NCBI RefSeq assembly: GCF_030705305.1 | Contig: NZ_JAUZEE010000001.1 | Coordinates: forward strand, 682,001 to 746,000 | Direction: 5' to 3' | Length of the DNA stretch: 64,000 nt | Source of the DNA: Leptothrix discophora | GTDB taxonomy: Bacteria > Pseudomonadota > Gammaproteobacteria > Burkholderiales > Burkholderiaceae_C | In this document: piece by piece, positions 9,187 to 17,073 of the stretch | Layout: each line of letters begins with the position of its first letter | Numbering within the stretch: the first letter of the stretch is position 1 | The notes under the pieces: generated by a model | What the model was told of the DNA's origin: nothing | Databases searched by the model: none | Seen by the model: the letters and a program-made list of their open reading frames with translations, nothing else | Translations under genes and position numbers: made by a program

Positions 9187-10029
9187 ATGCGACCACCGCC
9201 CTCTTTCACCCGTCGCCATCTGATCCGGCTGGCCACCGCTGGTGCCGCCCTGGCCCAGGCCTTGGCCCTGGTCGGCCCGGTGCATGCGGCCGACGCGTTC
9301 GAGGGCGATCCCTTCCAGTCCCATCCCTGGCCCGACATGCGCCGCGAGTACCTCGGCGCCGGGCCGGTGGTCTGGGACGAACGGGTGCAGGTCAGCGGGC
9401 CGGCCTTCGCGGAGGACCCGATGAACGTGCCGGTGTCGGTCGCCGTCGACGGCCTGGACGGTATCGAGCGCATCGTCATCCTGGTCGACCGCAACCCCAT
9501 CCGCAAGGTGCTGGAGTACCAGCCGCTGGCGGCCCTGCCGCGCGTGTCCTTCCGCTTCAAGCTCGAGCAGGCCAGCCCCGTGCGGGCAGCGGTGCGCACG
9601 CGCGACGGGCGCTGGCATGTCGGCGGCGCCTGGGTCGATTCGTCCGGCGGTGGCTGCACCGTCTCCGGCGCGACGCGCAAGGACGGCAGCTGGTCGCGCA
9701 CGCTCGGCAGCGTCAGCGCCCGCATGTTCGAGCGCAGCGAGGCGCCCGGCAGCGCGGCCGACAGCGTCGCGCTGGATGCCGGCTCGCGCATCCGTGTGCG
9801 TGTCATGCACCCGATGGACACCGGCCTGGTGGCTGGCGTGCCGGCCTTCTACCTGAGCCGCCTGACGCTGCGCGACGGCCAGGACCGCGAGCTGCTGCGT
9901 CTTCAGCCCTTCGAGCCGGTCAGCGAGAACCCGGTCTTCTCCTTCGACTTCCCGACCCGCCCGACCGGCCCGCTGCGGCTGGTCGGCGTGGACAACAACG
10001 GCAACCGCATCGACAGCCGGATCGAATGA
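9187..10029 (+). CDS. Quinoprotein-dehydrogenase-associated SoxYZ-like carrier protein
   Basis: 280 residues with an N-terminal signal (RRHLIRLATAGAALAQALAL, ending near HAADAF). The protein looks like a fusion of SoxY- and SoxZ-like halves. A SoxY-type flexible carrier tip with Cys is visible as SSGGGCTVSG near residues 155-164, and the C-terminal half (MHPMDTGLVAG, FDFPTRPTGPL) is SoxZ-like. Such fused SoxYZ relatives co-occur with PQQ dehydrogenases rather than with thiosulfate oxidation. The role is unknown; a carrier or electron relay is a guess from SoxYZ. The stop overlaps the next gene's start, indicating translational coupling. Confidence 0.85.
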   Translation: MRPPPSFTRRHLIRLATAGAALAQALALVGPVHAADAFEGDPFQSHPWPDMRREYLGAGPVVWDERVQVSGPAFAEDPMNVPVSVAVDGLDGIERIVILVDRNPIRKVLEYQPLAALPRVSFRFKLEQASPVRAAVRTRDGRWHVGGAWVDSSGGGCTVSGATRKDGSWSRTLGSVSARMFERSEAPGSAADSVALDAGSRIRVRVMHPMDTGLVAGVPAFYLSRLTLRDGQDRELLRLQPFEPVSENPVFSFDFPTRPTGPLRLVGVDNNGNRIDSRIE

Positions 10030-11081
10030 TGCGTGCCGCCCTTCGACTGGCCGCCGTCACGGCCACCCTGTTTGCGCTCGCCAGCGGCGGCGTCGTGGCA
10101 CAGCCGGCGCCGATGTCGGCACCGATGACCGAGCGGATCACCGCGCCGTCCGAGCCTCCCCGTGTCGACATGGCCCGGCTCGACCTCGGCCTGCGGGCCC
10201 GCGCGCTGGCCGACGGCGTGTACGTCATCGAGGGCGCCAACGCCGACTTCAGCCCGGCCAACGGCTGCAACATCATCAACACCGGTTTCATCGTCACGGA
10301 CGCGGGCGTGGTCGTGGTCAACACCGGCCCGAGCAGGCGCTACGGCGAGCAGCAGCGCGCGCTGATCGAGCGGACCACCGGCCAGCCCGTCGTGCAGGTC
10401 GTTCACCTCAACCTGCATCCGGACTACTTCCTCGGCAACCAGGCCTATGCCGACCTGCCGCGCCGCGCGACCGAGGCCACCCGGGCCGGCATGGCGCGCG
10501 AGGCGGCGGCCTACGAGACCAACCTCTACCGCCTGTGCGGCGACTGGATGAAGGGCACGCAGGCCCTGCTGCCGGACGCCGGACCGGCCACGAGCCTCGA
10601 CGCCGCCGCGTCGGCCGGCGTGCTGCGCATCGGCGGGCGCGAGCTGCTGCTGCAGGAGCTGCGCGGCCATACCGATTCGGACCTGGTCCTGATCGACCGC
10701 CGCAGCGGCGTCGCCTTCATCGGCGGCCTGGCCTTCGCCGACCGCATCCCGACGACGCCGCATGCCCGCATCGACGACTGGCTGGCCAGCCTCACCACGC
10801 TGGCCGCCACGCTGAAGGCGGCCGACGCCCGCGTGATCGTCCCCAGCCACGGCCCGGTCCGCGCCGACACCTCCGCCCTCTTCCAGACCCGCGACTACCT
10901 GCGCTGGCTCGACCATCGCCTGCGCACATCCGCCCGCAACGGCCTCGAACTCGCCGAGGTCCTGAAGCTCCCCGTCCCCGCCCCGTACAAGGACTGGGCC
11001 GCCGTCCAGACCGAATACCTGCGCAACGTGGTGCACCTGTTTCCAGGGCATGAGCAGGCGGTGCTGGGGGCGGCACGCTGA
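10026..11081 (+). CDS. Metallo-beta-lactamase-fold protein, quinoprotein relay type
   Basis: 351 residues, secreted (signal about 1-24, ending VVAQPAP). The MBL fold is clear: GANADFSPANGCNIIN, then the first metal region, then GHTDSDLV and VPSHGPV. The HxHxDH motif is degraded to NLHPDYFLGN, keeping one His and the Asp, while later GHT and SHG histidines remain. It belongs to the SoxH-related proteins described as quinoprotein relay zinc metallohydrolases. It overlaps the SoxYZ-like gene by 4 bases, so the two probably act together in the periplasm. Its reaction is not known, and the altered metal site argues against a standard two-zinc hydrolase. Confidence 0.85.
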   Translation: MMRAALRLAAVTATLFALASGGVVAQPAPMSAPMTERITAPSEPPRVDMARLDLGLRARALADGVYVIEGANADFSPANGCNIINTGFIVTDAGVVVVNTGPSRRYGEQQRALIERTTGQPVVQVVHLNLHPDYFLGNQAYADLPRRATEATRAGMAREAAAYETNLYRLCGDWMKGTQALLPDAGPATSLDAAASAGVLRIGGRELLLQELRGHTDSDLVLIDRRSGVAFIGGLAFADRIPTTPHARIDDWLASLTTLAATLKAADARVIVPSHGPVRADTSALFQTRDYLRWLDHRLRTSARNGLELAEVLKLPVPAPYKDWAAVQTEYLRNVVHLFPGHEQAVLGAAR

Positions 11082-11342
11082 ACCTGCGCACCGGCCTGTC
11101 CCGGATGCCACGAAGCCGTCAGAGCAGGTCACCGGCGTGGTCGGGCAGGTTGCGCAGCTTGCGCAAGGCATCCCGCAAGATGACCTGGGTCTGCGGCAGG
11201 TTCACGCTCAGCCCCAGCGTCTGGATCGCGGTCGGGCGATGACCCGACTTGCTGGTGAGGGTCCGACAACCGGTCACATGCAGGCCCACCAACTCGGCTT
11301 GCATGACGGCCTTGTAGCCTGCACCGAAGCGGTTTTCCGCGC
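11082..11342. other. Gap without an assignable gene
   Basis: On the minus strand, the reading frame to the stop at 11119 encodes about 70 residues (ending RKLRNLPDHAGDLL). No start with a ribosome-binding site and no family were recognised, so it may be a gene remnant. Base composition is mixed and lower in GC than the neighbours. Nothing else was seen. Confidence 0.4.
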
Positions 11343-11870
11343 TCAATCCCTGCGCACGGCAGGAAGGCTGATCTCCAGAAGGTTCTTCAAGGTCATGGGC
11401 ATTCCCGCATCTTCTCCACCCGTGATGGCCCGAAACACCGCGCCGAACGGCATACCGAGTTGCTCCCGATACAAGACGATCATTGACGCACGTTCGGCAC
11501 GCGGGTGCAGACGCAGACGGCCGTATCCGCTGTCCTGGGCCAGGTCGAGCAAGACAGTCATCAAGGCCCTGCCGAATCCGCGCCCCTGGTGTCTGGGCAA
11601 GACAGCCATGTCGAATAATCACAAGACCTTGCCGCGCGCCATCCACCCCAGTTCCTGGACGCCGGCGACGCCGACGCCGACCCAAATGCCATCGGCGCGG
11701 ATGACGAAACGCGACGCCCATCGCCGACATCGCGGCGAGCTGTGCAAGATATTCGTCGGACCGCAATTCCCGCCAAGGCCCCTGCACCACCGGGCATGCC
11801 TGCGACGTATACGCGTCATGTTCTCGCAGAATTTCCGCAAGCTGACGAGGGGTTATCCTGAGAATTGGTG
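11343..11870 (-). pseudogene. Broken GNAT-family acetyltransferase
   Basis: Pieces of a GNAT acetyltransferase occur in two frames. The N-terminal part (ILRITPRQLAEILREHD, then LRSDEYLAQLAAMSAMGVAF) runs to about 11710 in one frame. The sequence then continues in another frame as RFVIRADGIWVGVGVAG, hits an in-frame TGA after GKVL near 11619, and resumes as the acetyl-CoA loop MAVLPRHQGRGFGRALM down to 11343. The Q-x-x-G-x-G/A loop is intact, but one frameshift and one stop separate it from the rest. It lies beside bor in AT-richer DNA. A sequencing error could explain one lesion, less easily both. Confidence 0.7.
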
Positions 11871-12108
11871 ATTCCGACGTTCCGTCAATATCCCAGACAG
11901 GGCAACGACCAGGACCTGTTGGCCATCGTCTTCGAAACCAAACCGAATAAAACAAAACCAAACCGATGCAGAGCGGGACCAACAGGTTGACCGAAGCAGC
12001 TCAGAAGGCAAAACATTTCTCGCTTGGGCATTCTCATGCCGACCACGACGGACTAGGATAACCAGGCCAATGGCATTCACCCCACTTTTCCATTCACCGT
12101 CACACTGC

Positions 12109-12399
12109 ATGAAACATCACCTGATCACCATCATCGCCGCATCGCTCCTGGCTGGTTGCGCGACCCAGAGTTTCGTCATCTCCGGGAATACGGATGAAGG
12201 GCCGACAGAACAGACCTCGCAGGCCTTTTTTGTCAGCGGCATAGGACAAAGTCGCATGCTGGATGCTGCGGCAATCTGCGGCGGACCGGCAAAAGTCCTG
12301 AAGGTCGAGACACAAGAAACCTTCCTGAATGGCCTGCTTGGCGTGATCACGATGGGCATTTACACGCCAAGAAACGCGAAGGTGTATTGCTCGAAATAA
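12109..12399 (+). CDS. bor: Bor/Iss-family outer-membrane lipoprotein
   Basis: 96 residues. The lipobox LLAGC places the lipidated Cys at residue 17. FFVSGIGQ, DAAAICGG, VETQETF, NGLLGVIT and GIYTP correspond closely to phage lambda Bor (recalled: FFVSGIGQ, DAAKICGG, TETQQTF, NGLLGFIT, GIYTP). Bor/Iss proteins are surface lipoproteins, linked to serum resistance in enterobacteria; the role in an environmental bacterium is unknown. No phage genes surround it. The gene is AT-richer than its neighbours, which with the adjacent GNAT pseudogene suggests acquired DNA. ATG 12109 is chosen because it starts the signal peptide. The 238 bases upstream (11871-12108) hold nothing recognised. Confidence 0.88.
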   Translation: MKHHLITIIAASLLAGCATQSFVISGNTDEGPTEQTSQAFFVSGIGQSRMLDAAAICGGPAKVLKVETQETFLNGLLGVITMGIYTPRNAKVYCSK

Positions 12400-12466
12400 T
12401 CTCCGGAATGGCCCCGGAACCGCTGCAAGTGGGGGACCACGATCAGGCTGAGCCGCCTGACCCCCC

Positions 12467-13615
12467 TCACCCCGCCGGCAACAACCCCAGCGGCGCCACC
12501 GATGCCTTCGGCTGGCGGAAATGCCACCACGGCAGGGCGCGGGTCAGGGACAGGACCTCGCCGGAGCGGGCGATCGACAGCGGCTGGTAGCCGGGCACGT
12601 CCTGCAGCGTCTGCTGCCAGTCGGCGCTGCCGAGCACGGCGCGCAGCTTGAGGACCGCCGGGTGGTCGAGGGCGTCCTTCAGGCAGACGAGGAAGTAGTC
12701 CTCCTCGGCCAGGGGCACGAAGGCCAGCCCGAAGGCTTGCGCGGCCGCCTCGATGCCCATGCCGACGTCGCCCAGGCCGCTGGCGATGGCGGCGGCGACG
12801 GCCAGGTGGCTGTCCTCTGCGGCCTGCTCGCTGCGGCTCAGGGCATCGGCCGGCAAGCCGGCCTCGTGCAGCAGGTGATCGGTCAGCAGGCGGGTGCCGG
12901 AACCCGTCTGGCGCTGCACGAAACGCGCGCCGCTGCGCACCACGTCGGCCAGCGTGCGCACGGCCAGCGGGTTGCCCGGCGCGACCATCAGGCCCTGGGC
13001 ACGGCGGCTGAAGCCGATCAGCTTGTGCTGGCCCGGCTTGAGCAGCGGCTTGAGCGCCTGCGCGAACAGCTTGGGCGAGTCCGGCAGCGGCGGGACATGG
13101 AAGCCGGCGATCAGGCAGCGGCCCTCGGCCAGCGCCCGCAGCGCGTCGACGCTGCCGGCAAAGCGCAGCTCGACGTGCAGGCGCTGCTGGCGCGAGGCCA
13201 GCTCGCGCAGCGCCGGCAGCGCCAGGTCATGGCTGGCGTAGACGGTCAGCACGTGCTGGTCGCCGTCGCGGGCTTCGGCCAGTGCGCGTTCGAGCTCGAC
13301 CCGCAGCGCCTCGATGTGCGGCGTCAGGCGGGTGCGGGCCCGCGTCTCGGCCCAGACCAGGCGTTCGGCGAAGGGCGTCAGGCGCGCCGGCTGGCCCTGG
13401 GTCCAGCTGACCAGCGGCTCGCCGAGCACGTCCTGCCATTGCTTGAGCGATCCCCAGACATGCCGGTAGGACAGGCCCAGTGCCTTGGCCGCATGCTGGA
13501 TCGAGCCGTTCTCGCGCACGGCCCAGAGCAGGTCGAACAGCGGGTTGCGAACCTGCGCGCCTTGCTGCGCACTCGGGTCGAAGCTGTACTGGAGGTGGAC
13601 GCCGAGGGTCTTCAT
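12467..13615 (-). CDS. ModE-like HTH regulator fused to a periplasmic-binding-protein-like sensor domain
   Basis: 382 residues without signal peptide or membrane segments. Residues about 20-85 are a ModE/LysR-type winged helix (NPLFDLLWAVRENGSIQHAA, then LGLSYRHVWGSLKQW). The rest is a binding-protein fold (YASHDLALPAL, GFHVPPLP, RQTGSGTRLLTDHLL, GLGDVGMGIEAAA), as in COG1910-type molybdate-binding domains. This combination suggests a cytoplasmic oxyanion sensor controlling Mo/W genes. ATG 13615 is preferred over GTG 13618 because AAGGA sits 5 bases ahead of it. It follows a small unknown gene by 9 bases; a degenerate copy of the shared operator lies upstream of that pair, suggesting autoregulation. 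Ligand identity (molybdate or tungstate) is inference. Confidence 0.85.
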   Translation of the reverse strand: MKTLGVHLQYSFDPSAQQGAQVRNPLFDLLWAVRENGSIQHAAKALGLSYRHVWGSLKQWQDVLGEPLVSWTQGQPARLTPFAERLVWAETRARTRLTPHIEALRVELERALAEARDGDQHVLTVYASHDLALPALRELASRQQRLHVELRFAGSVDALRALAEGRCLIAGFHVPPLPDSPKLFAQALKPLLKPGQHKLIGFSRRAQGLMVAPGNPLAVRTLADVVRSGARFVQRQTGSGTRLLTDHLLHEAGLPADALSRSEQAAEDSHLAVAAAIASGLGDVGMGIEAAAQAFGLAFVPLAEEDYFLVCLKDALDHPAVLKLRAVLGSADWQQTLQDVPGYQPLSIARSGEVLSLTRALPWWHFRQPKASVAPLGLLPAG

Positions 13616-13624
13616 CACGATCCT

Positions 13625-13954
13625 TCAGCCGCCGCCACGGCGGGTGTAGAGATCGAAGTAGCGCATGAAGCGGGCACGCTCATCGGCACTGCAGCCCTCG
13701 AAGGCGAAGGTCACCGCCAGGCGCGGCATGCGCAGCAGCGCGATCTGGCGCGGCGGGAGGGTCTCCCAGTCCAGCCGCAGGACGGCAGCGGGCATGTCAG
13801 GGTCCAGCGCGACCTCGGCGCCGTGCTCTCCGACACGGCGCCAGGTCCGCCCGCCGATGGCACCGGGCAGCCAGGCCAGCCATTCGGCGACGGAACAGCC
13901 CTGCTCGCGCCGGAAGGCGGCAGGGATCTCGGCTAGGTGGGCGGTGGCGGTCAT
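13625..13954 (-). CDS. Small conserved-looking protein of unknown function
   Basis: 109 residues, no membrane segment or signal peptide. It is rich in Arg and hydrophobic residues, with a distinctive end FMRYFDLYTRRGGG and single Cys residues at about 20 and 89. No family is recognised with confidence. It is read as real because it is codon-typical for the region, lies 9 bases upstream of the ModE-like regulator on the same strand, and faces the operator-bearing gap 13955-14027. Position suggests a part in Mo/W handling or regulation; nothing in the sequence shows a mechanism. Confidence 0.65.
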   Translation of the reverse strand: MTATAHLAEIPAAFRREQGCSVAEWLAWLPGAIGGRTWRRVGEHGAEVALDPDMPAAVLRLDWETLPPRQIALLRMPRLAVTFAFEGCSADERARFMRYFDLYTRRGGG

Positions 13955-13984
13955 GGCCGTGATTATTCGTCCTGCCGCCGCGGC

Positions 13985-14004
13985 CTATGCTTGCGCCGTC
14001 ATCG
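13985..14004. promoter_or_regulatory. Degenerate ModE-like operator (CTATG-N10-CATCG)
   Basis: CTATG (13985-13989), 10 bases, then CATCG (14000-14004): one base off the CTATG-N10-CATAG element at the cox, aor and tup/moeA promoters. It lies 31-50 bases upstream of the small gene that precedes the regulator, so autoregulation is possible. The mismatch makes this the weakest of the four copies. Confidence 0.4.
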
Positions 14005-14027
14005 TTCTCCCGACTTCCGGCCCGCCC

Positions 14028-15314
14028 ATGACCCGCACCGACCCGCTCCTCGACGCGTCCTTCAAGGGCTACCCGCCCGATGCCCCGCCGCTGCGCTGCT
14101 CGCAGATCGGCGCACAGGGCTGGCATGTCCTCGGCGACGAACTCCCGCTGCCGCTGGCGGTGCTGGACCAGGCCGCGCTGGTCCACAACGTCGGCTGGCT
14201 GCAGGCGCTGGTCGAGCGCGAGGGCATCGCGCTCGCGCCCCACGGCAAGACCACGCTGTCGCCGCAGCTGTTCGCGGCCCAGCTGGCGGCCGGCGCCTGG
14301 GGCATCACCGTGTCGCAGTTGCGCCAGGTCGACACCGTGATCGCGGCCGACGGGCGCCACGTGCTGGTGGCCAACCAGGTCGTGCAGCCGGCCGAGCTGC
14401 GCCAGCTGGCGGCCTTGCTGGCGCGCCATCCGGACCTGCGGGCGCCCTTCCTGGTCGACTCGCCCGATCAGGTCGCCGCCGCCGAGCGGGCCGCACCGCC
14501 GCAGCCGCTGGAGGTGCTGCTCGAAGTCGGCCTGGCCGGTGGACGGACCGGCTGCCGCACGGTCGAGGCCGCGCTGGCGCTGGCACGGTCGATCCGCGCC
14601 AGCACCGCGCTGCGGCTGGTGGGCATCAGCACCTACGAGGGCCTGTGGGGCAGCGGCGACGACGCGAAGGACGGCACGCTGGTGGCTGGCCTGGTGGCCG
14701 ACACCCACGCGCTGGCAAGGGCCTGCGAAGACGAGGACCTTTTCGAGGCCGACGAGGTCATCCTGAGCGCCGGCGGCTCAGCCCTGTTCGACCTGATCGC
14801 CCCAGCGCTGCGCGGCCCGAGCGGTGCGCAGGCGCTGCGGCGGCCGGTCCGCGGCCTGCTGCGCTCGGGCTGCTACGTGACGCACGACGACGGCCACTAC
14901 CAGCGCCTGGTCCGCCACGCCAACCGCCGACAGGGTTGCAGCGACGCGGCCGGCCTGCGCGGCGCGCTGACGGTCTGGGCGGTCGTGCAGGCCACGCCGG
15001 AACCGGGACTGGTGATCCTCAACGCCGGCAAGCGGGACCTGTCCTTCGACATGGGCCTGCCGCAGCCCAAGGCGATCTGCCGGCGCGGCGAGCGCCAGGC
15101 CGGTGCCACGCCCGCCGGCTGGCAGGTCGTGGCATTGAACGACCAGCACGCGCACCTGCGCCTGAACGAGGCCGACCCGGCGCTGGCGCCGCGCATCGGC
15201 GACCGCATCGGCCTGGGCATCTCGCACCCGTGCACGACCTTCGACAAATGGCGCTGGATGCCGGTGGCCGACGCCGATGGCCGCATCGTCGACGCGATCA
15301 CGACCGCGTTCTGA
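14028..15314 (+). CDS. PLP-dependent alanine-racemase-fold enzyme (D-amino-acid dehydratase/aldolase-like)
   Basis: 428 residues. [12 protein letters not shown] near residue 70 carries the PLP-binding Lys of the N-terminal alanine racemase barrel. The C-terminal beta domain ends with [12 protein letters not shown], whose His and Cys are the metal pair typical of D-serine dehydratase/D-threonine aldolase relatives (DSD1-like). Members deaminate or cleave D-amino acids; the substrate cannot be read. The start at 14028 is chosen because upstream sequence is the divergent promoter region. It is followed by a 12-base tandem repeat and an LLM oxidoreductase, with no evident functional link. Confidence 0.85.
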   Translation: MTRTDPLLDASFKGYPPDAPPLRCSQIGAQGWHVLGDELPLPLAVLDQAALVHNVGWLQALVEREGIALAPHGKTTLSPQLFAAQLAAGAWGITVSQLRQVDTVIAADGRHVLVANQVVQPAELRQLAALLARHPDLRAPFLVDSPDQVAAAERAAPPQPLEVLLEVGLAGGRTGCRTVEAALALARSIRASTALRLVGISTYEGLWGSGDDAKDGTLVAGLVADTHALARACEDEDLFEADEVILSAGGSALFDLIAPALRGPSGAQALRRPVRGLLRSGCYVTHDDGHYQRLVRHANRRQGCSDAAGLRGALTVWAVVQATPEPGLVILNAGKRDLSFDMGLPQPKAICRRGERQAGATPAGWQVVALNDQHAHLRLNEADPALAPRIGDRIGLGISHPCTTFDKWRWMPVADADGRIVDAITTAF

Positions 15315-15316
15315 TG

Positions 15317-15352
15317 CCCCGGTCCAAGCCCCGGTCCAAGCCCAGTTCCAAG
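15317..15352. repeat. Three tandem 12-base units after the racemase-fold gene
   Basis: CCCCGGTCCAAG occurs at 15317-15328 and 15329-15340, and a diverged unit CCCAGTTCCAAG at 15341-15352. It lies between the stop at 15314 and the next gene at 15397, with no coding role. Confidence 0.85.
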
Positions 15353-15396
15353 CCCACTTGACAGCCCAGCGGCCCGGCGCGCGGCATGATGACCGC

Positions 15397-16458
<1,062 letters not shown>

Positions 16459-16469
16459 CCCGGACCGGA

Positions 16470-16489
16470 CGCCCGCTCCCGCGCGGGCG
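16470..16489. terminator. GC-rich hairpin between convergent genes
   Basis: CGCCCGC (16470-16476) pairs with GCGGGCG (16483-16489) around a 6-base loop. There is no U-run. Its position between convergent stops suggests a bidirectional terminator. Confidence 0.4.
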
Positions 16490-16501
16490 CAGGCATCACG
16501 C

Positions 16502-17047
16502 TCAGTGGGCGTGGGCGGCGTGCGGGTCCGCCGGATGCACGTTCAACAGCGCCGCCGGAGCCTTCAGGCCCTTGGTGGACGTGCCCGAGGCCGGCACCTC
16601 GGCCCAGTCGATCTGGCCCTGGTCGCAGACCTGCAGCACCTTGAACCACAGCGGGCCGGGCTGGTCGGGCAGCTGGCCGCGCAGCACGAAGCTGTCGTAC
16701 CAGGCGTCCTGCAGCCTGGCCTCCGGCGACTGGGCGGTCCAGCGGATCTCGCTCACGTCGTCGGCGATGGTCTTGCCGTGGCTGACGTAGGGCTGGGCCA
16801 GCGCGCTGCGGGTGATGTCGATCTTCCAGCCGGCCTTGGGCGTGGGCTTGGCGCCCTTGAAGCCAGCCGGCAGGCGAACGACCACCGTGTGGACGGGCGT
16901 GCCGTCGCAGCCGTGGCCGACCTGAAGCGCGGCCTTGTAGTACGTGCCGGCGATGGCATCACCCTCCTCCAGCGTGACATGGGCCTGCGCGCCGAAGGCG
17001 GCGATCAGCAGGGCGGCGGCAAGGGTCAGGTTCTTGAGCATGGTCAT
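16502..17047 (-). CDS. ycnI: YcnI-family (DUF1775) copper-binding periplasmic protein
   Basis: 181 residues. A signal peptide ends AFGAQA, which leaves a mature N-terminus beginning HVTLEEG. That N-terminal His is part of the copper site in YcnI proteins. Family features: GSYYKA-like [36 protein letters not shown] and [21 protein letters not shown]. The His-rich tail ([11 protein letters not shown]) may add metal binding. It is the last gene of a DUF2946-TonB receptor-YcnI run, an arrangement consistent with copper acquisition or trafficking. The ATG at 17041 is an alternative start. Confidence 0.88.
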   Translation of the reverse strand: MTMLKNLTLAAALLIAAFGAQAHVTLEEGDAIAGTYYKAALQVGHGCDGTPVHTVVVRLPAGFKGAKPTPKAGWKIDITRSALAQPYVSHGKTIADDVSEIRWTAQSPEARLQDAWYDSFVLRGQLPDQPGPLWFKVLQVCDQGQIDWAEVPASGTSTKGLKAPAALLNVHPADPHAAHAH

Positions 17048-17073
17048 TCCTCGGGTCTCGTTCGGGTTCAGGT

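Noticed and set aside
11119-11342. Possible small minus-strand gene of about 70 residues
   Set aside because: No ribosome-binding site, no convincing start and no family; reported only as an unassigned gap.
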